The notes beneath the pieces were generated by a model. It made no database searches and was not told where the DNA came from. It saw only the letters and a program-made list of their open reading frames with translations. From NCBI GenBank assembly GCA_949130495.1, contig OX422208.1, forward strand, positions 690,261,702-690,325,701: a stretch of 64,000 bases of DNA. Reading direction: 5' to 3'. The DNA is from Sambucus nigra (lineage: Eukaryota; Streptophyta; Magnoliopsida; Dipsacales; Adoxaceae). Positions within the stretch are counted from its first letter, which is position 1. Each line of letters opens with the position of its first letter. A program made the position numbers and the translations under genes. Below, in pieces: positions 22,091-33,262 of the stretch.

Positions 22091-23460
22091 TACTCGCCGA
22101 CTCTTTCTTGCCTGCATCTTAGCTGGATCGATTTGAAAATATTGCATTACTGCCGTAAGCTTTTTTACTTCAATCCGAGCTAAGTTTCCTTGAATCGGCA
22201 TTAGATCCGATGCCCCACGAATCACTGTGAACTCTTGGCCTCGGGTCTCCATTGACAGCGAACTTCTCTGCCTTCTTCTCCACAAATTTGTTCAAATGTC
22301 CAGTTTGAGCTAACTCTTCAAGGTTAGAATTGAGGGCCTTGCAGTGCTCGGTTTTATGCCCACCCTCTTTGTGGAAAGCACATCTCAGTGCGTTGTTCCT
22401 TTTGGAGGGGTCTCCTCTTATATTTCTCTACTTTATCGCTGCTCTTACCGGTGAACTTGGCATGACCATTATCCCCTGCACTGAGGCGGGTACGAGCCAT
22501 TAGGTCATCAATGGTCATGGCCTCCTTCTTAGTGAGGGATTGGTGCAAGAGGCAAGCGCTGGGTAGGCCAATCTTGAAGGATGCCACAACGAACTTCTCC
22601 GAGAAGTCCTCGATGTCATTGAATAACTCCTAATATCTTTTCACATAGTCACTGAGGCTCTCCTGAGGAGTTTTCTTCATTGTCAATAAGGCATCCATTC
22701 TCTTCAGATGGGAGCTGCTGGTAATGAAGCGAGCTATGAACACAGCTCTGCCAGGGACTCGAAGCTCCTGATGGATCTGTGAGGGAGTTTCACGAACCAC
22801 TTCTGGGCCACATCATGCAAGCTTGAGGGAAAGATCCAGCACATTAATGCATCCTTACGGTTCCAGAGGGTTATGGCCTTCCTGTACTGCCTAGCATGGT
22901 CGATAGGATCAGTCTTTCCATCGTAGATCTTGACTCTGGGCATCACAAACTTCTTGGGGGATTCTTCTTCTTTTATCTCCCTTGAGAAAGGGGATTTCAT
23001 CTGGGTCCTGAGAACTCGCCTGGCTAGCTCTCTGGTCGATCTGGCACCCCGATGTGCTGGGTGTTGGTCCATTTCTCTCCGGACCAAATTTTGTATGTCA
23101 TCATTTCCTCGACCCGGGCTCCTATAATGACGAGCTGGTTGTTGTTGCTCGGGCACATCGTCATTTGACCTGTGTTCCTCAAATCTTTAAGATCCACGTC
23201 TAGGGATCCTTCCTCGGCTGCGAGACTTGCTCGCTTGAGGGCTAGGAGTGAGATATTGACGTTGCCTAGTGTTGTGATGGAGTTCTCTCTCCATTTTCTT
23301 CATTCTTTTCCTAAGACGATCATTCTCAGCTTCTTGCTTGCGAGTGTCCTCCTCTTGCTCTTGGAGCCTGGACACATAGGCGTCGATTAGCCTAGAGACC
23401 TGTGTGGACCTGGCTGGTCGTTGGCTTTCCTCCGAAGCTTATCGTTCTGGGCGAGCCCTA
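22091..23460 (-). pseudogene. Tat-1 gag (broken)
   Basis: Minus-strand order: a basic coiled-coil leader (NDRLRKRMKKMERELHHNTR), 22734-23156 with ELARRVLRTQMKSPFSREIK and the gag core (FVMPRVKIYDGKTDPIDHAR, IFPSSLHDVAQKWFVKLP), then LPSACLLHQSLTKKEAMTID and the knuckle region AFHKEGGHKTEHCKAL (around 22340-22385) in broken frames. It is colinear with Tat-2 gag; about 200 bases between the core end and the knuckle are shorter than in Tat-2. Confidence 0.85.
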
Positions 23461-23596
23461 GGATTCAAACATCGAACTTCAGATCTGATCCTGCGAGGAG
23501 CAGGTTGCTCTTGAATATCCCCTTCTTGGGGGGCATTGCTACTGTGACCAGACATTCCAAATTCTTATTGGTGAAGGCTTTCTTAAAGGAAAACAA

Positions 23597-23620
23597 ACGC
23601 TTCCCACAAACGGCACCAAT
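23597..23620 (-). other. Tat-1 primer binding site
   Basis: The minus strand next to the LTR reads TTGGTGCCGTTTGTGGGAAG, one or two changes from the Tat-3 site. Confidence 0.85.
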
Positions 23621-24027
23621 TGTGGTGACAATTAAACTCAACACAAAATAATAAACAAGGGCGATCACTAGAACAAATAAAGAACTTAAAAGAATTTAAA
23701 TCACACACAACACAAGATATACGTGTTTCGGTAAGAAGGCCTACGTCCACGGTGGTTCTCTCGGTATTTTATTTCTCTTTACTCCGGGGGAGTGTTTACA
23801 AATTACATGCCCTTTGCCCCGGGCTGAGGGTTTAATATATACATGTTGTTTCTCGGAGAGTTGGGGTGTTGGACTCCTCCACATTATCCCATAACTCCTA
23901 TAATATCTCGTGAGAGATTTTAGGGGTTGAATGGGTCATAACTGAATTAGTTATGCATGTGGCCTACAGACTTTCGGCCAGACTAAAGCAGGCTACTTAT
24001 ATGAGCCAGAATATTTAATCGAGGTAC

Positions 24028-24031
<4 letters not shown>
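23621..24031 (-). repeat. Tat-1 5' LTR
   Basis: Starts TGTGGTGACAATT and ends GAGGTACCCA before a (TA)n run. It aligns along its whole length with the Tat-2 LTRs at clearly lower identity (shared blocks: CACAAC, ACGTG, GCCTACGTCCACGGTGG, GCCCCGGGCT). The last bases (CA expected) are merged with the microsatellite. Confidence 0.88.

Positions 24032-24090
<59 letters not shown>
24031..24090. repeat. (TA)n microsatellite at the Tat-1 edge
   Basis: About thirty TA units directly at the outer end of the Tat-1 LTR. They hide the target duplication. Confidence 0.97.
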
Positions 24091-24095
<5 letters not shown>

Positions 24096-26118
24096 GTTAT
24101 ACGATGGCTCTGTTAATTCAACATATTTGTTAATTTATAACGGTTATCTTCTATTGAGGCATCTAAATATAATGGCTCTTTTAGTCCAGCATATATGTTA
24201 TGTTATAACAGATATATAACAACTTTTTCATACATCTATCATAACATAACATATAACAAGATATATGTTATATATTACGAGATATGTTATGTATAACATT
24301 CTACGAAATGTTTTAGTTTAAATATATAAAATAAGATATATATAATTAAGCATGACTTATTGTTCGTGTTTGTTACGATGTGTAAATTTGTTGAGCGACA
24401 TAAGAAAGACCATGGCATTGAGTTTTATAAGGGGTTTATAAGAATAACACTATGTAAAAACAGACATCATTACAATTATGGTTTATTTTCTAATTTTTCA
24501 GTTACAATGGCTTGTTAGGAGAGAAACTCCCAACTCACTGTAATTTTTTTTGCACATATAGTTTTCATGTCATATGTAAACACCCAGTCATGTACACTTA
24601 CTATTATGATGGCTCTATTTTTTTACTGTATATATACTATTCATTTTTATACCCATATGTAAACCTATAAACTATGAGAAAAATAGTCATTTTCATAAGA
24701 AAATGCTCATTTTGTTGGCTATGAAATGCAGTGTTCATGTTTGTTCCAATGTATAACCTTGTTGATTAGCATAAGTGACCATGCTTAATAAAGTAAACTT
24801 GATCTGATTTTTCCATTATATTTTCAGTTAAATATCGTCTTTTAATTATTTTCCTGCTTAGTTGATGTTATACTATGCCATATAATTTTGGTGTTAATGA
24901 AGAAGAATTTGATTGGTCTTATTTATCGATGAGTGCTAGAACAATGCCTTTTTTCCTCATAAAATAAAGTTAATAACACCATGTTTTATAAATTGGGGAT
25001 TGTTTCTACAGATTTCAGTTACTACTACTCTCCATCATTAATAATTTTTTGTTTTCAAAACAGGTCCTTGATTTGGGTTTAAAATCATTAATTTGAGTTA
25101 TTTTTCTTAACTTTTCTTTTATTCATTGACTCTATTTTCGGTTTAATTCTTGCCTCTTACTTTTATTTATAATTTAGAGTTTCATATCTTTTAAGTTTCG
25201 GGTGCTTAATTGGTGTTAGAGAAAAGCTGAGAATGAAGAATTGTTAGGGGAATGGATAATTTTTCTTTCCATGGCAAGATCTATAGAATAACTTCTTATG
25301 AGTGTATTTTGGGGTTATCCTATTTTACAATATCATCTTCTTTTTAGTGTGTTTTTATGTTACTTGGTAAAAATGTTAAGTGATTTATCGGTTCTTTTCA
25401 CCATAGATATGTTTATTTTATTTTTTCTATTTTGCTATTACACTTAGCTTATGAATTCGTATGTTATTTGCAGGACTTTCATTTCATTGTTGTCTTTTTT
25501 TGTATGCACTTTACCTTTTGTAAATAATCTAAGGCCTGTTGTGGCATTAGGGATTATGAATGTTGTCTAAAATAGTTAAAGACATTATGGGTGTTGTATG
25601 TATGGGTATATTGATAGTTGATTAAAATTTTTAGTTACAAATAATTATTTTTAATATATTTTCATTTCAAAATTACATCTTTTAAATCAATTTTATCTTC
25701 AAAACAATTATCTATTCTTTTTTTTCCCTTCAAACTCCAAAAATACATTTAAAACTCTTTTTCCGAAGGTGGGCTTTTTAATGTTTCCTCAGTGTTTTTT
25801 AATCCCCAAAATGTTAATTCAAAACTTATTTAGTATTGTTGCTAAACTTATTCCATGGTGATTAAACCTCATAATTATTTTATCTTTAAAATTATCTATG
25901 TACTTACGTAGCCACAAAAGTATAATAGTTCAAAGTTCTGTTTTAGATGTGAACTCTCTCCTAATTTCTTTGTGATTTTCCCTTATGTTGCTTATCAAAG
26001 TTGCCAAAGCCCTTTATGTAATCCTTTAAAATTTCATTAGAGAACATGTGTTGAAGAGGGAAATAAAATAATTTGGTTAGTTTTTATTTCGATATTTTTT
26101 TAACTAAATAGTTGAAGA
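24091..26118. other. AT-rich DNA without recognisable genes
   Basis: No reading frame longer than about 60 codons, no LTR ends, and no similarity to the other parts of the window that I can see. ATAACATATAACA-like words recur between 24190 and 24300. Probably old intergenic sequence. Confidence 0.6.
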
Positions 26119-26225
26119 CACTGTTCTAAAAAACCCGCCTGGGCTCCGCCTAGGCACGCCTAGGCTTGAGGCTTGGGAGAAACGCCCCGCCTTAAGATTT
26201 TGACGCCTTATGCTTAGTAAAACCC
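26119..26225 (+). mobile_element. Fragment of an hAT-type MITE
   Basis: CACTGTTCTAAAAAACCCGC and the next 90 bases match the left end of the complete copy at 53667-54091. The match stops after AGTAAAACCCTAA, so only the first quarter is present. The following 200 bases contain two GAATGGACC...CTTTCTTAG-like words of unclear origin. Confidence 0.75.
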
Positions 26226-27640
26226 TAATGAATGGGCCTTGCTTTCTTAGAATGGACCTTCCTAAGAAAGTACATTTACATTTACAACTTGAAGACTATA
26301 ATATATTATTATCTTTACTGTTCAGAGAGTACATTTACATAATTTATTCAAAAATAACCATAATGAATGGACCGTCCTTTCTTAGATGGAAGCCCCTGAA
26401 GAAATAGGGTACTTAGCTTGATTTTCTTTAATGAAAATTACTTAACTAAACTTATAATTCCAAAGTAATGAATCACTTAGTCAAAACTATCAACACATTG
26501 ATTCAAACAAAAAATATTCTTAACAAAAAATATTCCAAAACGAGTGTGGGGCTTTTTAAAACAGAAAACTATAACTTGAACTAAATGCCAAATATATTTA
26601 TTTTATAATATTAAGAACTACACCCCCCCTCCCCCCAACTCAAGAAAAAAATTAAATTATTTAAAGTAATTTTAAATTAAATTTTAGGAAAGGTTTTACG
26701 TTTTCAAATATGGCTTTTCATTTATATCTACATAATAAATTTTATTCTTCGTATTTTTAATATTAGGCATAAACACCCCTATTTAACAAAATTAAATTGA
26801 GATGATACCAATAATCTTAATTAAGTTTAATTTTAAATGAATGTAGCTATCATGAAAATCAATGAACAATCACGTAAAATTGTTTATCTCCATGAATCTC
26901 TTTAATGTCTAAAAAATTATCAGGAGTATTAAATTTAGCACTAACAGGGTACATATGTTCTCCTTAGCACCCAAAAAAAATGTGAGTAGAGGTAATCCAC
27001 ATGTAGGACTTAAATATAAAGAACATAATTCAATGTCAAAGCCTAGACATATGCATCTGTAGAAGGGAAATTATTTTCCGCGAGTAAGATTTGCACAATA
27101 TCAACGATTAATTTTTTAGAACATATGAGCTATATTAACAAGTATGTGGCATATGTAGTATTTTGGTTATTTTAAAATCATATTTTCCGTTTGATAAAAA
27201 ATTGAAATATTAAATGAATGTCTTTGATGTGTTTTTTTATGAAGTCTTGAACCCTAAGAAAAAATGTCAAAAAAATAAACAAAGGATATTTTTAAGCAAA
27301 AATAAATAAAGTGGGTTACACAATAATAGTTCAATAAAATCTAAATTTCATTAGTATTCATTAATAAATCATGACTATGACTCGGAGCCATGGGATATGT
27401 TATAGGCCCCGTGATTTAGAAAATCGAAGTTATGACATGTATTTTCTGTTACTGGAGTGACATAGGACACGTGTAGTGTCTGATCGACACAGACCACGTG
27501 GAAACACTTATAAATATTTTGAAACAAATAGACCATAGCAAATTCATTTATATTCGTGTGTTGTTAATGATAGTGTTGTTAACATAAATGTACCGGGATA
27601 ATACTATAATCCTTCCATTTGCACGGGCACCCCTATTATA
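26226..27640. other. AT-rich DNA without recognisable genes
   Basis: Only short open frames and A/T homopolymers. Two similar words (GAATGGGCCTTGCTTTCTTAG and its later variant near 26365) suggest a small duplicated repeat. Nothing else is supportable. Confidence 0.55.
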
Positions 27641-27702
27641 TGTGTGTTTGTGTGTGTGTGTGTGTGGGTGGGTGTGTGTGTGCACGTGCGTGTGTGTGTA
27701 TG
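27641..27702. repeat. (TG)n microsatellite with GGTG and CACG interruptions
   Basis: Mostly TG/GT dinucleotides from 27641 to about 27702. Confidence 0.95.
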
Positions 27703-27759
27703 TATATACTTGTTGTGATATGAAAATACTTATATAAATTTGAAGAAAATTATATATAG

Positions 27760-28553
27760 GCATAAGACACTAAAGTGTGAATATTGAATTAATAACTAGT
27801 GAAAGTTATTTGAAGTGAATTGATAAATTAAAATTGAGGATTATAATTATAAACCAAATGCGAAACATAACTGAGAATTTAAAGTGAAATAAAGTTTACA
27901 CGTGATACAGGATAGCGTATGAGACTAAGATTAGTGTTGAGGTATTAGTTAAACTGGGTAGCTTTAAAATACATGCATTAGGTGCGCACTATAGATGAGG
28001 GGTGAGAGGTATCTCATGGGAGTAAGAAATTGGTTTAAATATGAAAGACTTCAATACATCTATATTAACGTATTTTAAACACTTGCAAAATATTTTCAAA
28101 CTTTTAGCTGTTTAGCCACATGGACACCTGGCTTAACCATCCTTCTAGTCAGACGATGTTGTAGCAGCTGTGGATGCCTGTATGGATTGATTAAATGCTT
28201 CTATCCTTGAGATGTAGATAGCATGTTCATCATAGATATTCTGTGCATGTCACCCATTTAGTTGGTATTTATTTATTCAGATGGTTTCCTTTCAGTTACT
28301 TGTATTATTGCATTGTGACTTTTATCAAGAGTTTTCGGTTAATTTATTTATGTTTGAGTGTGATTTTCATTAAGTACATGGTTGGTTATGTGAATGAAAA
28401 TTTCTTATAAGTTAATAATTTTTAAAATTTGACACCAAGCTTAATAAATTATTAGTAATTAAAATGTTTTCAACAATGAATTTAGGAATAAACCAAATGA
28501 GATTCATGTTTTGTTTTAGTAGATGGTTGATCACCCGCTAGTGACATAGGTGG
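27760..28553 (+). mobile_element. 3' part of a fourth Tekay-like LTR
   Basis: It shares the ordered landmarks of the Tk LTR ends: GGTGCGCACTATAGATGAGG plus GGTATCTCATGGGAG (compare 46265-46310), TTGCAAAATATTTTCAAA, an AG acceptor-like site at 28107 followed by TAGCCACATGGACACC, GCAGCTGTGGATGC, and an end near ACATAGGTGGAGTGTCA at about 28553. The left boundary is not visible. No primer site follows, so this is a 3' or solo LTR fragment. Confidence 0.7.
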
Positions 28554-29640
28554 AGTGTCATAACCATTTGACATCATTCTCAACCAGATGAAGAGAATGA
28601 ACCTTTAGCCCCAAAATTGAATCTTCAAAGCATAATAACATGAACACTTGGATCCTGAAAAACTTTGGTATAAAATAGGGTTTTGGGTATCTTTTTAATA
28701 TAATTTTTAAACTCAAAATATAAATTTTTCTCCCCAATAAATTTTTTTCTCTGCAGTGTTATTTATCGGAGGTTTTTCGAAATCGAGATAAGAATGAAAG
28801 GAAATTTAGAAAATCTCAAAATTATGAAAAAAATTGCATACTCATTCCAATGGGGTACATGTCGCTCAAACGATGTACATCATCTCATTCAAACGGTGTA
28901 CATCTCCTTCGAACGAAGTACCTCATCTTGTTCCAACCCACTTTTAACGACACATCCAATGATATTCCATCGAATGCCAAAATGATCATTCGATTCGTTC
29001 ATTGGAGACCTATTCTAACAAGATATGTATCTCATTCAAACGATATATCAAGTCGTTCAAGCGATCGCGGGTAGAAAAAAAACATTTTTCTTCTTAAAAT
29101 TGTTAAAAAGGATAAAATCATTTTAAAACCAATTTTATAAAAACTTAATACCCAAATATAAATTCTTAAAGGATCAAACTATTTACGCATTCATACCTGA
29201 GAGATCCTCAAAACATGAAGACAAAATCTGGCACTAAACACGACACGAATATGTAGACCTTGTAACTTGTCCACTACGTATTCAAGAAACCACGTCATAG
29301 GCTTGAAAGGTCAACACACAAGTCTTAACCTATTACTCAAATAGTTTTGTCCAAACATGGAATAAGCCAAAGCATACAAATTGAATTTGTTTAGATATTT
29401 GTCCGTACAAATCTCCCCTTTAGTCTATTTTAGGACAAAACTAAAAATAAAAACTCCTTGGTTGTCAAGCTCATCTAAAAATTAATACCCAACCCCCAGA
29501 AGGAAAAAATACAACTGGTCCGACTCATGAACTTGAGAAGATTTCCACGCTTGAACCTTCTCCTAATGTTGCAAACCTAAACACTTAAATACACCTTCAA
29601 AAGAGAATATCATAATATATAAAATTTGTATAAGAATAAA
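28554..29640 (-). mobile_element. LTR-like fragment related to the right-edge Gypsy element
   Basis: 29215-29450 shares GGCACTAAAC, GTCATAGGCTTGA, ACTCAAATAGTTTTGTCCAAA and CGTACAA in the same order as 63120-63290. Upstream, 28850-29070 holds a cluster of TTCAAACGA/TTCGAACGA-type words, parallel to 62755-62920. Orientation is taken from the right-edge element, whose integrase is on the minus strand. Boundaries are approximate. Confidence 0.6.
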
Positions 29641-30052
29641 ACCCCCCTATGTCTATTGATCCCCACCTAGGTAAGACGTCTCCCCTTAAGATAAGGACCT
29701 TCTCCTAAAACTAAAGTGAAAGATACCATTTCTCTCCCTTTTTGTTTAGGAATAAACAAATAAAGAATGCATAATAAACAACTTCACCCCCAAAATTTAA
29801 GAACATGAGATACCATTTGTAATAGTAGAGGAAAGAATAATATCATCCAATGGTGTAAAGTGCAACAAGAAACCACAAAAAACTCAATAACACAAGAAAA
29901 AATAAACAAAATAATGGTGAATTAATACGAATTTTTGATGTAAAATTACAAAAACTTGAATACAATATGAAGTACGAGATACCAATATGATCATATAGCA
30001 TGCCAATTTGATTTAAAGAAAACTCACATAGCAAACAAGGATTAAATGCAAA

Positions 30053-30054
<2 letters not shown>
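29641..30054. other. AT-rich stretch, no gene seen
   Basis: A/T-rich sequence with short poly-A and poly-C runs. A 139-codon minus-strand open frame starting at 30262 has no recognisable domain and runs through the (AT)n repeat; I do not regard it as a gene. Confidence 0.5.

Positions 30055-30093
<39 letters not shown>
30055..30093. repeat. (AT)n microsatellite, insertion target of a Helitron-like end
   Basis: About nineteen AT units directly next to the CTAG terminus at 30094. Confidence 0.95.
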
Positions 30094-30094
<1 letters not shown>

Positions 30095-30280
30095 TAGGGT
30101 ATGCCCGTGCCTGAAGGCACGCTGATAATTTTGAAAAACATAAAGTCGTGCCTTAGTATGATGGAAAATTCCCTCGCCAAAGCTAAGGTTGATCTCGAGT
30201 TCGAAACACAGGAGCAACTTCTTCATATATGCCCGTGCCCGAAGGCACGACGAAAATTCCAAAGTACGTAATCACAAAAC
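30094..30280 (-). mobile_element. Probable Helitron 3' end
   Basis: Read on the minus strand: hairpin CGTGCC-TTCA-GGCACG (30121-30106), then eight bases, then CTAG (30097-30094), followed by T of an AT-rich target. This matches the Helitron 3' signature (short hairpin, about 8-12 bases, CTRR, insertion between A and T). A second copy of the hairpin with preceding ATGCCC lies at about 30228-30250 without CTRR. The 5' end and any coding part are not identifiable; the right boundary is a guess. Confidence 0.5.
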
Positions 30281-30720
30281 GACAAATTTCCTAGGTACGT
30301 AATTGCAAAATGAAAAAAATTTCCAAAAGTTTACATCGTTAATAGGACCAAACGTCATATTTAGTTCGCAATAGATAATTCTTTTTAGAGTTAAATGTTG
30401 TCTATGTGACATTGTGTTTATAAGTAGAGTTATCATGTGTTAAATTTTTACTCATGTTTTCATGTATCATCATGTTAAATTGGATGTTAACATTTTTAAA
30501 CGTGTTAGCCATGTCATTTCACAATCGAATTGGATATTGTGGTGTCATGTTGTCCCATAATAGTCGTACTATAATGGAAACAAATTCGAGTAAATAAAAA
30601 CTCTGAAAGAAATCCACCGCACGTATTTTTCAATCCTTCAAATGTAAAACCCCCTTTAATGAGCATTCTAAATTAAACAACATGGTTTACAATATCAGTT
30701 TCATTTTATTCGAAGAAAAT
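30281..30720. other. AT-rich stretch, no gene seen
   Basis: No frame, repeat or element end recognised. It may include the unseen remainder of the Helitron. Confidence 0.5.
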
Positions 30721-32241
30721 TGTAATACCCTCACTTTTATGGGAAATTAAATTCAATAATTTAGTGTAATTTGGAAATTTAAGAATTAACGTGAATAGTA
30801 AAATTTGGAGTTTCCAAGGATTAAATGATTTTTCGATGGGTGTTACATTTGCTTTTAGGGCTAAGTAAATAAGTCGGAGTATTTTAATTATATGTCGTAG
30901 CTGGGTAAAACGACAGAGGATATTATTTTTAATGGGAATATTGCATTAAGTTGTGTGGGGTTAAATTAGTGATTTGCGATCAAGAACCTCAGATGGAGAT
31001 TTTGAGCGCGCGGTTGGTCTCAGAATGGCAGAGATAGTCAGAATAGAGTATCCGGGGGTCGTAATTGAGTTTCGGTAATTTTTGGATTAATAGGGACTCG
31101 TAATTGAGTAAACGAGTCATTTTAGGGTTTAATACGGATAAACCCTATTTTCTTGCCCTATAAGACACGAGAGAGTGGGAGAAAGAAAATAAAAGAGAGA
31201 GAAGAAGAAGAGAAGAAAGGAAGAGGATAAAAGAGAAGAGGAAAAGGATTTCTGGGCCAAAGTCCGCGGGATTCGACTCAGGGTCGTCGGATTTTATCCT
31301 CCAGGCAAGTGTTTACTTGATCTATTTAATTTTGAGCATAAATCTCATGTCATAATTGGTAATAACAAACCCTAAAGACTTTGGGTTGGATTTTCATGGA
31401 TTAAACGGGTTTTTCGAAAGTTTAACGGGTAAACGCCAAAAATTAGTAAGTTGGAGAAACTTAGAAACATATAGAAATTAATGGTTGATTCTTGGTTTTA
31501 GGGTGTTTATAACCTATTTCCTTTGTGTGTATTTAGTTGGGTGCAGTTAGATGTTGGTGGAAGAATAGGTATAAAGCTTGGGGGTGGTTAATGGCTGAAA
31601 TGGATCCGTGGAGAAGAAGCAGTTTCGGTTGCCCTGTTTGATCGATCGATCGATCCTAGAGAAATTTTGGCAATTTGTGTTGGTTCAATTTATATGGGAT
31701 AAATTCCCAAATTAATAAATTCTAGCCTATTCATTTGAGGAAATAAATAGACTTAACTAAGGGAGATATATTTATCCAATTGGGGAAATTTAAGGGGGCT
31801 AAGAGAGTATTTTAAGTGTGTGACACTAGAAATTATATTTTCGAGGAAAATAAATAAAGAGAGAAGTTAAAGGTTTGGGGTTCCTAAAATAGAGTGGGGA
31901 CCTCTAAATTATTATTTGAGTGAAATATAGTCCTTGGGTTCGTGAAAATGGAATCCATGACCTATTTAAATTAAGGGTGTTTGGTGACGAATATTTCTTG
32001 GGATAATTTCAGTGGGCATTTAGGCTTATATAATTATGCGCGTTGAAAACATAATTATATCGATTGTGGTTGAATATATCTGGCGAAACTATTAGTATGA
32101 ATTTCGAAAAATGCCTATTTATATAGTGGGAATTGGTATAGTTGGAGAAATTATATAAATCCTTAAAAGCAAATAAGGTACACGTTATTTATGAAGTGAT
32201 GAAATACTTATGGGTTTAGTATCGTGAATGTGTGAATGCGT
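30721..32241 (+). repeat. Tk-B 5' LTR, first segment
   Basis: Aligns with 49866-51000. It contains a TATA-like CCCTATAAG (31156-31164), a purine-rich leader of GA-rich words, a GC-type donor AG|GCAAGTG at 31314/31315 and a GATCGATCGATC cluster at 31639-31656. Segments two and three of the same LTR are at 37821-38879 and 46028-46849. Confidence 0.85.
31156..31322 (+). promoter_or_regulatory. Tk-B LTR core promoter and GC-type splice donor
   Basis: CCCTATAAGACACGAGAGAG is followed about 150 bases later by CCAG|GCAAGTGTTTACTTG. The same pair occurs in the other Tk-B LTR (50301-50309, 50450), in both Tk-A LTRs (51461-51469 and 51694; 56750-56758 and 56984) and in Tk-C (58681-58690 and 58888). 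The TATA reading and the splice reading are inference from sequence and repetition. Confidence 0.55.
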
Positions 32242-33148
32242 TGTAAGGACATTTTTGTCCATTATCAATTTATTATGTCGCACACCGTTACACCATTGAA
32301 GAAATTCAAGATTCATACATTCATCAACGGATCCGAATATCAAAAGAAGAAGAGGAATCAAAGTCTGACAGACCGGACCGGTCCGCCTGGAATAAAAGAA
32401 TCGATCCGATCAACCGGACCGGTCCGCCTCAGACCCGAACCGATCCGACTACTGAAGGCCAATATACCCCGGACCGCAAGCGAATCGATGAAGCCTGGAA
32501 AAGAACCGATCCGATCATCAACGGACCGATCCGCCTCAGAATAAAAGAACCGATCCACCTCAGACCCGGACCGATCCGCCTGGGATAAACTTAAACAGAT
32601 CGTGTTCAGATCATGTTCAGATTTTTAAGGCCCGAGACTTCTTATTTAATCCCACTACGGGAAATGGTTTTCTAAGACTTATACACACGATTTTCAGAGT
32701 ACAGAAAGCCCTAAGTCTTCACCTATTGAGCATCTAGACTCTAGGTATTTGATTCACACAAATTGCCAATCCTTTGTGAATCACTTTGCAACCCAGGAAC
32801 GCACTTTTGCTGTTCACATCCTTGTGGAGAAGACCGTTCTTCTTCTCCATTGCAGCCCTACTAGAAAGGGATAGTTCCAGCCACCGACTACAGAATCCGA
32901 CACCTGAGGGTAATTCTTAGTCACTTGTATTTCCATTGTAATCCGAAATTGTACAGCCTACAATATTATAATGAAAATAAATGGTTTTGCCCCTTTGGGG
33001 GATTTTTCCTCACAAGCATGTGTTTGAATGTTCTTGCTTAGATTATCATCTTATTCAATCACATATTGTTTCATGTTTAGGGTTTGTTTGGGTTAAAAGG
33101 TGTTTAATATATAATTTGCTCAGTTGAACGCAAGCACATACATTCTCA
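32242..33148 (+). repeat. Copia 5' LTR
   Basis: 907 bases, TG...CA. It holds the palindrome cluster at 32368-32581 and a conserved 3' part with GTTTTGCCCCTTTGGGGGAT. Small indels relative to the 3' LTR lie in the palindrome cluster and near 32605. Confidence 0.93.
32368..32581. repeat. Cluster of GGACCGGTCC / ACCGATCCG words in the Copia LTR
   Basis: About ten words related to CCGGACCGGTCCGCC and AACCGATCCGCCTCAGAC within 210 bases; the perfect palindrome CGGACCGGTCCG occurs twice. The matching cluster in the 3' LTR is at 37028-37261 and differs by one added unit. Confidence 0.93.
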
Positions 33149-33262
33149 AATTGGTATCAGAGCAGGTTACGCTAATCTATCGCGTATTCCTATTTTCCGC
33201 AAAATTTTTCTAAGATATCAATTTTTTGAAAAAATTGATTTTTGAAAAAGTGCGTGTTCAAA

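Larger units (their letters stand above)
759..24031 (-). mobile_element. Tat-1: outer Tat-lineage Ty3/Gypsy retrotransposon, decayed and interrupted
   Basis: Read on the minus strand the order is 5' LTR (23621-24031), primer site, gag, protease, RT start (to 21062), then after the Tat-2 insertion the rest of RT, RNase H and integrase (10449 down to about 7736), a spacer, and finally a plus-strand extra ORF. The 3' LTR would lie left of 759 and is not in the window. Tat-2 sits inside the RT gene, a CACTA transposon inside the extra ORF and a Tk-A LTR in its first intron. Stops and frameshifts are present in every domain. Assignment to the Tat group rests on the CHHC-type gag knuckle, the RT/IN sequence, the short LTR and the antisense extra ORF, a trait known from Tat-type elements. 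Confidence 0.85.

Noticed and set aside
24091..27640. A possible host gene in the AT-rich interval
   Set aside because: No frame above about 65 codons, no consistent splice-linked exons, no family resemblance on either strand.
29843..30262. 139-codon minus-strand frame with hydrophobic segments
   Set aside because: It runs through an (AT)n repeat and a Helitron-like end; no recognisable domain.
33152..33170. TGGTATCAGAGC motifs considered as tRNA gene pieces
   Set aside because: They sit directly after LTR ends (33152, 46852, 54921, 60913) and are primer sites complementary to the initiator-Met tRNA 3' end; no cloverleaf is present.
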